Source: Gemmatimonadaceae bacterium
GTDB lineage: Bacteria > Gemmatimonadota > Gemmatimonadetes > Gemmatimonadales > Gemmatimonadaceae
Length of the DNA: 64,000 bases
Direction: 5' to 3'
Assembly: GCA_035606695.1 (NCBI GenBank)
Contig: DATNEW010000026.1
Span: 372,001 to 436,000, forward strand
Part shown: piece by piece, positions 8,821 through 16,713 of the stretch
Layout of the letters: each line of letters starts with the position of its first letter
Position numbering within the stretch: position 1 is the first letter of the stretch
Notes under the pieces: generated by a model
Databases searched by the model: none
Seen by the model: the letters and a program-made list of their open reading frames with translations, nothing else
What the model was told of the DNA's origin: nothing
Translations under genes and position numbers: made by a program

Positions 8821-9992
8821 TGATCGTCCTCCACGTCGGCGGCGTCGAAGTCGAGCAATACGACTTCCGCGCAGAATGCGGGGCCCATCGCCATCATGAC
8901 GCCGTAGCCGCCGGGGCGTTCACCCGCGGCGATGCGCCGCCGGTGCTCGTCGAGAATGAACAGCACCGACGCCGAGGAGAGATTGCCGACGCGCTGGAGA
9001 TGCCGGCGTGTCGGTTCGAGCGCGCCCGCCTCGAGATCGAGCGCCGATTCCATCGCGTCGATCACCTTGGGACCGCCGGGATGCATGACCCAGTGCGCGA
9101 CGTCGTCGCGATCGACGCCGTGTTTTTTGAGCAGCGCATTCACGGCGGCCGGCGCGTGATCGCGAACGATGGTCGGAACGTTCGCGCTCAGCACCGGCGT
9201 GAAGCCGTTGTCGCCGATGTCCCATCCCATCACGCGTTCGGTGGCGGGGAAGAACGTCGACCGGGCGCCGATCACGCGTGCGCGTCCGCCGCCGGCGGTT
9301 GCGCCCGAGCGTGCAAGCGGATGACGCGCGCCGGCCATGACGATCGCCGCCGCGCCGTCGCCGAACAGTCCGATCGACACGAGGTTGCCGATCTGCGCGT
9401 CGAGCTGGAACGCGAGCGAGCACGTTTCGACGGACAGCAGCACGGCGATCTGGTCGGGATTGCCGCGCAGCCAATCGCTGACGCGCGCTACGCCGGCCGC
9501 GCCGCCCAGACAACCGAGTCCGAACAGCGGCATCCGCACGAGCGAATGCGGCAGGTCGATGCGATTCATCAACCGCGCATCGAGCGACGGCACCGCGATC
9601 CCCGTGACGCTCGTCGTCGCCAGCATGCCGATGTCGGCCGGCGCCATCCCGGCGTTCGCCAGCGCGTCGATCAGGACGCGTTCGCTCAGCTCGAGCGCCG
9701 CTTCTATATAGAGGTCGTTGCGTTCCTTGAAGCCTTTCAGGTGGATGACGCGCTCCGGCGGCACGACGAAGTAGCGCTCGTCGACCTGCACGGAATCGAA
9801 GAAGCGGCGAAGCCTGCCGTCGCGCTGCATCCCGGCGGGCACGGCGGCCTGTACGATCTCCGACAGCTCGCTCTGCCGGTATCGATGCGGCGGAAGCGCC
9901 GTCGCGCTTCCAATGATGACGGGCGACAACGTTGCGGGCGCGCGATGGGCGGCGGGCGCAACGAAGCGGGAACGACGAGCGAGCATGGTCAT
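8817..9992 (-). CDS. Type III polyketide synthase (chalcone/stilbene synthase family, probable alkylresorcinol/alkylpyrone synthase)
   Basis: 391 residues from the ATG at 9992, chosen because GGAG lies six bases upstream; the frame extends further but that part would run into the divergent regulator. The thiolase-fold catalytic triad is visible: Cys161 in GLGCLGGAAG, His304 in HPGGPK and Asn337 in GNLSSAS. The C-terminus has the usual GGYG-MMAMGPAF block. These enzymes extend an acyl-CoA or acyl-ACP starter with malonyl-CoA and cyclise the product. The bacterial type with a methyltransferase and a flavin hydroxylase gene downstream makes phenolic lipids. It leads the three-gene operon and is divergent from a SARP-type regulator. 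Starter and ring type cannot be told from sequence by eye. Confidence 0.93.
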   Translation of the reverse strand: MTMLARRSRFVAPAAHRAPATLSPVIIGSATALPPHRYRQSELSEIVQAAVPAGMQRDGRLRRFFDSVQVDERYFVVPPERVIHLKGFKERNDLYIEAALELSERVLIDALANAGMAPADIGMLATTSVTGIAVPSLDARLMNRIDLPHSLVRMPLFGLGCLGGAAGVARVSDWLRGNPDQIAVLLSVETCSLAFQLDAQIGNLVSIGLFGDGAAAIVMAGARHPLARSGATAGGGRARVIGARSTFFPATERVMGWDIGDNGFTPVLSANVPTIVRDHAPAAVNALLKKHGVDRDDVAHWVMHPGGPKVIDAMESALDLEAGALEPTRRHLQRVGNLSSASVLFILDEHRRRIAAGERPGGYGVMMAMGPAFCAEVVLLDFDAADVEDDQ

Positions 9993-10021
9993 GAAGAACT
10001 CCGGCTGGTGGATGCGGAACT

Positions 10022-11491
10022 GTGCCGGTCCGCGCTCCCCTGGTCCCAACTCGACTCGAACCTGTGACGAACCTGAGCCAATCAGCGGCGGAAATTTCGC
10101 GCGCGGAGCCACTTCGGCTCGTTTTGCTGGGTGGTCTCGACCTCCGAGACCCCACCGGAGGCGAGATTTCGGCGGTTCTCGCGCAGCCGAAGCGGCTGGC
10201 GCTGCTCGCCTACCTCGCGATGAGTCCTCAGGGGCGTCTCCGGCGCCGAGACGCGCTGCTCGGTGTGTTCTGGCCCGAGATGACAGAAACGAACGCGCGC
10301 AATGCGCTCAACCGGAGCATCTCCTTTCTGCGCGGCGAGCTTGCGGTCGACGCCATCGTGAGCCGGGGAAAGGAGGAGGTCGGCGTGGCGCCGGACCGAC
10401 TGCGGTGCGACGCGGCGGAGTTCGACGCGGCGATCGCCGCCGGTGACGTCGATCGTGCGATGCAGTTGTACGCGGGCGAGTTTCTCGACGGCTTCGTCCT
10501 CTCCGGCGCGTCGGAGTTCGAGAACTGGGTCGAGCGCGAGCGGCTCCGGCTTCGGAAGCAGGCGTGCGCGGCGGCCTGGGCGCTCGCGAAGCGTGCTGAG
10601 GATGCCAAGGATCTTCCGACGGCGTTGCGACGCGCGCGTCAGGCGTTCGATCTCGATCGGTTGGACGAGCCGGCGCTGCGGCGACTGCTCGCGCTGCTCG
10701 ATCGCGCGGGCGATCGACTCGGTCTTGCGCAGGCGTACAGCGAATTCGCGACGGCGCTGGACCGTGATTTCGAGATGGAGCCGTCACCCGAGACGCGACG
10801 GCTCGTCGCATTACTCCGTGCGCGCGTCCTCACGCACACCTCGGGCGCGTTGCCATCGGCGATGCCGGTCGTTGCGCCGGCGGTCGCGCATGTTGCTCCT
10901 GTTGCTCCCGTTGCTCCGGCTGCTGTCGCCATGACGCCGCGACCGGCTGGCGCGCCGCGGAAATTCACCACCTGGGTGGTGGCGTTGGCGATCGTCGCGG
11001 CCGTCGGCATCGCCGCCGCGGTCCTCCGGCTGTCATCCACTGCGTCCGTCGACACGCGCAGCACGATCGTGGTGCTGCCGTTCACACATGTTGGAAGTGC
11101 CGACTTCGCGTTTTTTCAGGACGAGGCGGTGAACATTCTTGCCGCCAAGCTGTCCGTTCCGGAAGTGACTTCGGTGGCCGATCCCCGCGAGGTCGTGGCG
11201 TATGCGCGGCAGACGCATCTCGATACAGAGTCCGACGACGCGTTGCGCGCCGCGGCAAAGCGCTTTCATGCGCGGTACGTCGTCACCGGTCGCATTGCCG
11301 ACGTGCGCGGGCAGGTGCGATTGACCGCGGACGTGTTCGACATGCGGGCCGCGGTGCCGCGGCAGGGCACCGTCGACGCGGTCGGAGCGTCGACCGCGAC
11401 TTTCACACTCTTTGATACGCTCGGCAGAAAGGCGCTCGATCTGCTGCCGCGGGCGGCGTCGCCGAATCGGCCGGCTGCGGGCGCGCGATGA
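10022..11491 (+). CDS. SARP-type transcriptional regulator with BTAD, membrane helix and C-terminal TolB/FlgO-like domain
   Basis: 489 residues from the GTG at 10022; a second GTG at 10064 would give 475 and is equally possible. Residues about 35-115 form the OmpR-like winged helix of SARP regulators, followed by the bacterial transcriptional activator (BTAD) helices to about 270. Then comes a low-complexity Ala/Val/Pro linker, one membrane helix (about 318-340) and an alpha/beta domain like the FlgO/TolB-N domain seen on the kinases at the left of the window. DNA-binding and activation domains are thus tethered to the membrane with a probable periplasmic sensor. It is divergent from the type III PKS operon, with 29 to 71 bases between starts, so it is the obvious candidate regulator. 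That role is inference. Confidence 0.85.
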   Translation: MPVRAPLVPTRLEPVTNLSQSAAEISRAEPLRLVLLGGLDLRDPTGGEISAVLAQPKRLALLAYLAMSPQGRLRRRDALLGVFWPEMTETNARNALNRSISFLRGELAVDAIVSRGKEEVGVAPDRLRCDAAEFDAAIAAGDVDRAMQLYAGEFLDGFVLSGASEFENWVERERLRLRKQACAAAWALAKRAEDAKDLPTALRRARQAFDLDRLDEPALRRLLALLDRAGDRLGLAQAYSEFATALDRDFEMEPSPETRRLVALLRARVLTHTSGALPSAMPVVAPAVAHVAPVAPVAPAAVAMTPRPAGAPRKFTTWVVALAIVAAVGIAAAVLRLSSTASVDTRSTIVVLPFTHVGSADFAFFQDEAVNILAAKLSVPEVTSVADPREVVAYARQTHLDTESDDALRAAAKRFHARYVVTGRIADVRGQVRLTADVFDMRAAVPRQGTVDAVGASTATFTLFDTLGRKALDLLPRAASPNRPAAGAR

Positions 11492-11549
11492 GCCTATTGC
11501 AGGCAACCGGACCATTGACTCGGCCCCGCCGCCGAGCGTACGCTGAATC

Positions 11550-12104
11550 ATGACAACGGCGACCAAGATCTGGACGCTCGCGGAAGTCCACAGCCTGCCC
11601 GACGACGGCAACAAGTACGAGCTGGTGCACGGAGTTCTCTACGTGACGCCCGCACCCGGCGACGCGCATGAAACCATCGCCGCGCGACTCACGCGCGTGC
11701 TCGACCCGTATGTGGCTGCGCAGGGACTTGGGTTCGTCTACCATCCCCGCTCCGTGTTCCGCATTGGCGAAGAGGTCGAGGTCGAGCCTGATCTCATGGT
11801 GCGGTTGCCGCATCCGGCCGCCGCCGGCAACGACAAGGATTGGGAGAGTGCGCCGACTCCCTCGCTCGTCGTCGAGATCCTGTCACCCTCGACTCGACGG
11901 CGTGACTTCCAGGTAAAGCCCCGCGTATACGTCGACGAAGGCGGCATCGCCGAGTACTGGGTGGTCGATCCGGAGGGCGAGGTCATACACGTGTACACGC
12001 GCGACCATCCCAGGCGCGAGATGTGCGACACGTTGACGTGGTACCCGCCAGGCGCGACACAGCCGCTATCAATTGACCTGAAGCAGATATTTATAAAACA
12101 CTAA
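11550..12104 (+). CDS. Uma2 family (DUF820) putative PD-(D/E)XK endonuclease
   Basis: 184 residues. The family landmarks are all present: YELVHG near the N-terminus, VEPDLMV with the first acidic residue, PSLVVEILSPSTRRRD with the second, and EYWVVDPE near the C-terminus. Uma2/DUF820 proteins have the PD-(D/E)XK nuclease fold. They are very abundant in Cyanobacteria, Gemmatimonadota and relatives, but their cellular role is not settled. It stands alone between two unrelated genes, with no partner that hints at a function. Length is normal for the family. Confidence 0.88.
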   Translation: MTTATKIWTLAEVHSLPDDGNKYELVHGVLYVTPAPGDAHETIAARLTRVLDPYVAAQGLGFVYHPRSVFRIGEEVEVEPDLMVRLPHPAAAGNDKDWESAPTPSLVVEILSPSTRRRDFQVKPRVYVDEGGIAEYWVVDPEGEVIHVYTRDHPRREMCDTLTWYPPGATQPLSIDLKQIFIKH

Positions 12105-12139
12105 ACACGCCGTAAGCTGCCGCGGCTGCCGCAGGACGC

Positions 12140-12592
12140 CTATCGCCGCCCCCGTGTCAGCGCCCGATCCAGCGCATTGGCGAATCGCTGCTTGTCCCGC
12201 GCCCCATACGCCGCATGCCCGCCTGTCTCGACGCCGGTGCTGCGCAACGCATCCATGAAGTTCCGCACCGACAGGCGCTCGCCGATACTCTCCGCGGTGT
12301 ATTCGTCACCGCGCGGATCAAGGACAATCACGCCTTTAGGAACGAGCAGCGCCGCGAGCGGGATATCCGCCGTGATCGCGACGTCGCCCGCCACCGCATG
12401 CTCGGCGATATATGCGTCGGCGACGTCGGGACCGCCATCGACGCGCACCGCCGATGCATGCGTGTAGCCCGGCGGAATCTGCAACCGCTGATTCGCGACG
12501 AGAATCGTCTCGAGCTTCAACCGGTCCGACGCCCGGAGACAGATCTCCTTGACGTCGCGCGGCGCCGCGTCGGCGTCGATCCACACGATCAT
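12140..12592 (-). CDS. YaiI/YqxD family (UPF0178, DUF188) protein
   Basis: 150 residues from the internal ATG at 12592; upstream in-frame codons precede low-complexity sequence and were not used. It starts with IDADAAPRDVKEI, matching the family's N-terminal block except that the usual Cys in DADACP is Ala here. It then has VADAYIAEHA, GDVAITADIPLAA and the C-terminal GGHAAYGARDKQRFANALDR block. The fold is PIN-like; a nuclease role has been proposed but the function is not established. Convergent with the Uma2 gene. Confidence 0.88.
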   Translation of the reverse strand: MIVWIDADAAPRDVKEICLRASDRLKLETILVANQRLQIPPGYTHASAVRVDGGPDVADAYIAEHAVAGDVAITADIPLAALLVPKGVIVLDPRGDEYTAESIGERLSVRNFMDALRSTGVETGGHAAYGARDKQRFANALDRALTRGRR

Positions 12593-12596
12593 GTTC

Positions 12597-12632
12597 GCAC
12601 GCGTTGCACGGGTTGCATGGTTTGCACCCAGG
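12597..12632. repeat. Degenerate 9-base tandem repeat (4 units) upstream of the YaiI-family gene
   Basis: Four imperfect nine-base units (gcacgcgtt, gcacgggtt, gcatggttt, gcacccagg) lie five bases upstream of the minus-strand start at 12592, in the divergent region with the next lipoprotein gene. It is one of several short tandem repeats at gene borders in this window. Confidence 0.5.
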
Positions 12633-12738
12633 AACAGTAGCATTCTCATGCGCATTCGCGCGCGCACGGTTCTCGCTCGCTCGGAACATACCGTTCGCCA
12701 CTCGGGTTCAGTCGAGACAAGCCCTCGAGCCGATCCTG

Positions 12739-13095
12739 ATGACAAGATGTACAGCGCTCATCGCACTCCTCGTTGCCGGAACGGCATGCAATCGAGCGAT
12801 CGCGACGAGCCCATACCCTGTCTCCGCGACAGCCGCGATCGAGCGCGCCGACATCGACATTCCACGGGAGCTGGATGTCCGATCGGTGAGCTATTCCGTG
12901 ACCACGCTGCCGCAGGTCACAGGCGACCGAATTGGCACGACCTCGGACATTCAGGTGCGACCGCTCTTGACCGTGTTCGGCGTGAGTCGCGAAACCGGCG
13001 AACAACTGGTGCTCATCTATGACGATCCGGCGCAGCGCCGGCAGCCGTCGCGAATCATTCGGCTCCGGCCAACGGAAAAGTCGCCACCGGACTGA
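12739..13095 (+). CDS. Small putative lipoprotein or exported protein of unknown function
   Basis: 118 residues from the ATG at 12739, chosen because it directly precedes a signal sequence (MTRCTALIALLVAGTAC). That sequence ends in a lipobox-like GTAC, although the -3 position is Gly rather than Leu. The mature part has no motif I recognise; a short segment (LVLIYDDPAQ) looks like a beta-strand edge. Expected location is the cell envelope. It is divergent from the YaiI-family gene and followed by another exported unknown. Confidence 0.6.
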   Translation: MTRCTALIALLVAGTACNRAIATSPYPVSATAAIERADIDIPRELDVRSVSYSVTTLPQVTGDRIGTTSDIQVRPLLTVFGVSRETGEQLVLIYDDPAQRRQPSRIIRLRPTEKSPPD

Positions 13096-13181
13096 CCTTC
13101 TATATAAGGAAGGGTGCGCCTCAAGGAACCATCGGCGAACCGCTGTGACTTGTCGTGTTCACCCTCTACCTTCGAGCTGCC

Positions 13182-13862
13182 ATGTTCCCAAATCCTGGCC
13201 TCCGGTTCGCACCCGTCCTCGCGCCGTTCGTCGCGCTCATCGCGGCCTTCTCGACGCCCCCTCGGCCATCGGCGGCCAAGGTTCGTCTGTCGATCGCCAC
13301 GCTCCATGCCGCCGCGCTCACCGAGCCGCGCGCGCAGACGGATTCCGTCGACCAACCGTACTTCCTGGTCTCGATCGCCGGACCACACGCCGCCGCGTCG
13401 ATGCTCGAGTTGCCCGCTCGGGGGCATTTGCGCATTCACGAAGACGAGGCGCTCGGGGCCCGCCCGCTCGCCGATCTGAGTCTCGAACCGGGCGACTCGG
13501 TTCGCGTGCTCGTGTCGGTGCTCACCGGCGCGGTGCATGACGCGGAAGAGAAGGCCGCGGCTGATGCGTCGACGCGTGCGCTCACGAACACCTCGTCGCC
13601 ACTCGCGAACCAATTGAAGATCGCGATGTCGGCGCTCACCGCGGCGGGTGGGCGCTGGCTCGGCAGTTCCGAGCTGGTGATCGCGAACGACGACGGTACG
13701 GTGCACTGGAGAGCACTTCGTTGCGTCGTGTCGTGTAACGTGCTGAGCGGCCAGACGACGGCGACGCTCGACACCGCGAATGCAAAGCAGCAGGGCGCTG
13801 TCGCGCTCTCGGGTGCGGGCGCGTCGTACCACATGCAGCTGCGCGCCGAAGTTGCGCGCTAA
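13182..13862 (+). CDS. Hypothetical exported protein
   Basis: 226 residues from the ATG at 13182; a GTG at 13155 would add nine. A hydrophobic stretch (about 9-25) ending before PRPSAAKV looks like a signal peptide. The mature protein is Ala-rich, with two Cys (RCVVSCNV) near 185 that could form a disulfide. No family was recognised. The stop codon lies inside a 13-base tandem repeat, and a strong hairpin follows. A TATATA box at about 13100 may be its -10 element. Confidence 0.6.
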   Translation: MFPNPGLRFAPVLAPFVALIAAFSTPPRPSAAKVRLSIATLHAAALTEPRAQTDSVDQPYFLVSIAGPHAAASMLELPARGHLRIHEDEALGARPLADLSLEPGDSVRVLVSVLTGAVHDAEEKAAADASTRALTNTSSPLANQLKIAMSALTAAGGRWLGSSELVIANDDGTVHWRALRCVVSCNVLSGQTTATLDTANAKQQGAVALSGAGASYHMQLRAEVAR

Positions 13863-13912
13863 GCTTGCGCGCTGAGCTTGCGCGCTGAGCTTGCGCGCGG
13901 AGCTTGCGCGCG
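13848..13912. repeat. 13-base tandem repeat, five units, spanning a stop codon
   Basis: Five units of 13 bases (gaagttgcgcgct, then aagcttgcgcgct, gagcttgcgcgct, and gagcttgcgcgcg twice). The first unit is still coding and the stop codon TAA falls at the border of the first and second units. Slippage-type expansion just downstream of a gene is the simplest explanation. Confidence 0.85.
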
Positions 13913-13932
13913 GAGGAGGAGCGCCAATGCAA

Positions 13933-13973
13933 CGATACCCGCCAGTCGCTGGGTGCGCGACTGGCGGGTATCG
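13933..13973. terminator. Perfect 17-bp hairpin, probable bidirectional terminator
   Basis: A 17-base perfect inverted repeat (13933-13949 with 13957-13973) around a 7-base loop sits between two convergent genes. No clear T-run follows on either side, but stem strength and position favour a shared terminator over an operator. Confidence 0.75.
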
Positions 13974-14009
13974 CCCGCTGGATGAATCATGCTCGGACAT
14001 AGCGCCGCG

Positions 14010-14531
14010 CTAGATCACGGGACAGCGATTCGCTGAGTAAATGAAGAACCCCGTGTCGGTGGCCACCGCCCCGGGCGACGTGATCGCAAGTGCCGTCGAA
14101 CCGTCCGCGCAGATGACGGTCGACGGCGTGCCCTTATAAGAGAAGTTGAATAACAGCGTCAGCTGGCCCTTCGAGTCGATCTTGCCGCCGACGCCGAGCA
14201 CGCAATTCGTGCTCGTGAACACGCATTCGACTCCGCCGAGATTTCCCGCGGCATCCTGCGTCACGTGGAGCGTGAACGGTCTGGGCGCGGCGCCGGCGAG
14301 CGCCGTTCCGGCCGAGTTGCTCGGGGTGTACGACCCCGTCCACGTCCCCGACACGTCGGCGAGCGTCACGGACCCGCCGCCGCCGCCACCACCACCACCA
14401 CCACCACCTGCCACTCCCTTCGCATTGTTGGGCGCAAGAGCTCCCGACGGAGGGGCCGTCACGTCGGAGCAGCCCGCGACCGCCGCGAGCAGGAGTGCTG
14501 TTGCCAGATGCCGCGTGGACATGACCCGCAT
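14010..14531 (-). CDS. Putative lipoprotein with polyglycine linker
   Basis: 173 residues. The start at 14531 has AGAGG five bases upstream. The N-terminus (MRVMSTRHLATALLLAAVAGC) is a textbook lipoprotein signal with lipobox AVAGC, Cys21 being the lipidated residue. A run of 12 glycines near residues 42-53 links it to a beta-rich domain beginning SVTLADVSGTWTGSY, a pattern common in small lipocalin-like envelope lipoproteins. Two Cys near 103 and 110 could pair. The polyglycine is encoded by a trinucleotide repeat and may vary in length between strains. Function unknown. Confidence 0.75.
   Translation of the reverse strand: MRVMSTRHLATALLLAAVAGCSDVTAPPSGALAPNNAKGVAGGGGGGGGGGGGSVTLADVSGTWTGSYTPSNSAGTALAGAAPRPFTLHVTQDAAGNLGGVECVFTSTNCVLGVGGKIDSKGQLTLLFNFSYKGTPSTVICADGSTALAITSPGAVATDTGFFIYSANRCPVI
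14374..14408. repeat. Trinucleotide microsatellite (CCG/CCA) encoding 12 glycines
   Basis: About 35 bases of CCG then CCA triplets on the plus strand, read as GGN glycine codons of the minus-strand lipoprotein gene. In-frame expansion or contraction would only change linker length. Confidence 0.85.
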
Positions 14532-14600
14532 GACGACCTCTCGATAGGAATATTGGAATCGCCCGAGGGATTTCCCGGGCGAGAAGACGGTGCTACTTCG

Positions 14601-15829
14601 CTACTTCAACTCGAACCGACGGGACGTCGTGAAGCTTCCCGTCGCGCTGCTGGAGCTGGCCCGCACGCGCCACCACAACGTCTTGGTCGGCAGCGTCGAG
14701 ATCGTGAACTGCGAGGTCGTGAGCGTCTGATTCACCAGCGTCGACGTGAACTTGTCGTTGTCGCTGATCTGAATCGTGTATGTGGTCGCGCCGCTGACGT
14801 CGCTCCAGTCGAAGGTGATCGACGTGCCGGGCGCGAAGCGCGCGTCGGCCGCCGGACTGATGAGCGTCGGCGTACCAATCGACGTCGGCGCCGGCGGTGG
14901 CGTCGTGGTCGACGATGCCGGGTTCACCACGAGCGTCGCGACATTGAACCCGCCGGCGTACCCACCGCCAATGTTCGACGACGACACAACCGAGACCGAC
15001 TTCGTCATGATGCCGAAGCTGGCCGACGTGGCGCCGGCCGGAATCACGACGCTTGGCGCGACGGTCGCGACGGTCGTGTCGGTGCTCACCAACGTGATGA
15101 CCGCACCGCCACTCGGCGCCGGTCCGCTGAGTGATACCGTTCCGGTCAACGTGCTACCGCCGGTCACGGTCGCGAAACCGTTGACGAGTGGCGCGTTCAG
15201 CGTCGTCGGTCCAAGCCCCAAGGGCTGAGTGACGCTGCCGGTGACGACGTTGATCCCGTTGTGCACGAGGGTGGCGCCCGCCATCGCTGTCAACTCGACC
15301 GTCGTCGTGCTGTTGGGAAATCCGACGAACGTCGTGATTGGCACCGTCGCGATGGTCGTTCCCTCGGCGAACGTCACCGACGCGGGCATCGTCGCCGAGC
15401 TCGGGAGGTTCGTCTCGAGACCGACGACAAGACCACCAACCGGCGCCGGCGACGTGAGCTTGATCGTCGCCGTCGACGACGTGCCGGCCGAGACCGTGAG
15501 CGGCGAGGCGAAGATCGTGTCGATCATCTTCGCCGGCGCCGGCGATCCAGGAGGAAGCAACGTGAGGTTCGCCGACACCGATACGCCGGCACCTGACGCC
15601 GTCACCGTAACGGTGGTCGTCGACGAGACGACGGGAACCGTGAGGCCGACACTTACGCGATCGTTCCCGGCGGCGAGTGTGACCGTCGCCGGAAGCTGCG
15701 AGAGAATGGCCGGATTCGAGCTCGCGAGATTGTGGGAGACGTGATGAGAGCGGACGAATTCTGATCGGACTGAGAAGCAACCGCGCAAAACGAAAGAGCT
15801 GCTGCGGCGAGCGTGGCTCGCAAGGTCAT
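14601..15829 (-). pseudogene. Ig-like/FN3-like repeat surface protein, apparently frameshifted near its N-terminus
   Basis: The long frame (14601 to about 15730) encodes Thr/Val/Ser-rich Ig-like beta domains, with segments such as SNPAILSQLPATVTL and the closing LVVNPASS, and a C-terminal FN3-like domain (TLISPAADARF to the end) ending RRFELK. The natural start is not in this frame. An ATG at 15829 with a perfect GAGGAG seven bases upstream opens a signal peptide (MTLRATLAAAALSFCAVASQ) that is in the neighbouring frame and turns Arg-rich after about 35 codons. Somewhere between roughly 15720 and 15770 a frameshift or small deletion separates signal and body. Either the gene is broken, or a sequencing error or phase-variable event hides an intact exported protein. 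The intact form would be a secreted or surface Ig-like protein. Confidence 0.65.
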
Positions 15830-16152
15830 GCTGCTTCTCCTCAGGTGAAGATCGGCCCGTGAGTGGACCGGTGTTTTCGCGAACCCTGAGGTACATGAGG
15901 GAGTTCCCAGCGACGATCGAACTGCGGCGTCTCGAATCAGTGCAGCGCTAGATCGAAATAAGGCACGAGGTCGATGCGAACGTCGCGCGAACTGCGCGTT
16001 ATTAGAATTTTATAATAACCGGCTATTCCGGTCGGCCGCATTGCCGGCAGAATCTGGCCACGCCGTTCCGCGACGACTCGATTCGTCACGGCCTGCGAAC
16101 GGCTCGTCCCGCCGCGCTGTTCAGACAGCGGCGACGACGCCACGATCGCTGA
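15830..16152. other. Gap with an AT-rich inverted repeat, no convincing gene
   Basis: 323 bases between the broken Ig-like gene and a plus-strand unknown. The notable element is at 15998-16019, where GTTATTA and TAATAAC arms flank an AT-rich 8-base loop, followed by a second small inverted repeat ACCGG/CCGGT at 16018-16032. Such AT-rich sequence stands out here and may be a promoter or operator for the gene starting at 16153. Short frames in this gap have no start signals or protein-like composition. Confidence 0.5.
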
Positions 16153-16713
16153 ATGATGCCGTCCGCAATCGACCCACGAACGACGACCAAAGGGATCTTT
16201 CCACGCTTCATGCGCGCGCTGCGGAAACGCTGGAAAGTCGCTCTCCCGCATGTTCGTCCCCTCGACCACTCACTGCCGAACCTTCCGAAATCCAGCAGCT
16301 TCGTCCTGCGGTGGCCCGAGCCGGAACGTCCCGGGTTTGTCTTCCTGTGGTTTCAACCCAGCGCCAGGACAGCCGGGCATTTCACGGTGAACGTGATTCT
16401 GTCGGCGACCGGTGAGCGCGGGTTCACGGGCTTTCCCGGCACGCCAAAGGACTTCGATGCGCGAAAGGATGGGACGTATCGCATCGGCCGCATCACGTAT
16501 GGCAAGGACAAGTGGTGGCGCATCACGCCGCCGGCCGAGCGGGACAAGCGCCTGGCGTCACCTCGTGGTGCGCTTGCCTTGGCATCGACGCTCGTCATTC
16601 AGTGGAGCCCGACATCGTATGAGCTGGGCGAGTCCGCGATCTTCGCGCAGGCGATCGAAGACCTCACACGCGACGTACGCCACTTGATGACGCGTCTAGC
16701 AGCGCGATCGTGA
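16153..16713 (+). CDS. Hypothetical protein
   Basis: 186 residues from the ATG at 16153; the ATG at 16210 would give 167 and is possible, since no good ribosome site marks either. There is no signal peptide or membrane helix. The body is Trp-, Pro- and Arg-rich, with a mixed alpha/beta look and a C-terminal amphipathic helix (about 155-185). I do not recognise the family. Its last 18 bases overlap the end of the convergent histidine kinase gene. Protein-like composition supports a real gene, but confidence is moderate. Confidence 0.5.
   Translation: MMPSAIDPRTTTKGIFPRFMRALRKRWKVALPHVRPLDHSLPNLPKSSSFVLRWPEPERPGFVFLWFQPSARTAGHFTVNVILSATGERGFTGFPGTPKDFDARKDGTYRIGRITYGKDKWWRITPPAERDKRLASPRGALALASTLVIQWSPTSYELGESAIFAQAIEDLTRDVRHLMTRLAARS

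Noticed and set aside
9993-10112. N-terminal extension of the type III PKS to 10112
   Set aside because: It would overlap the divergent SARP start, the extra residues do not look like PKS sequence, and the ATG at 9992 has a good ribosome site.
15937-16269. A 110-codon minus-strand frame in the gap before 16153
   Set aside because: No start signals, crosses the AT-rich inverted repeat, and composition is not protein-like.
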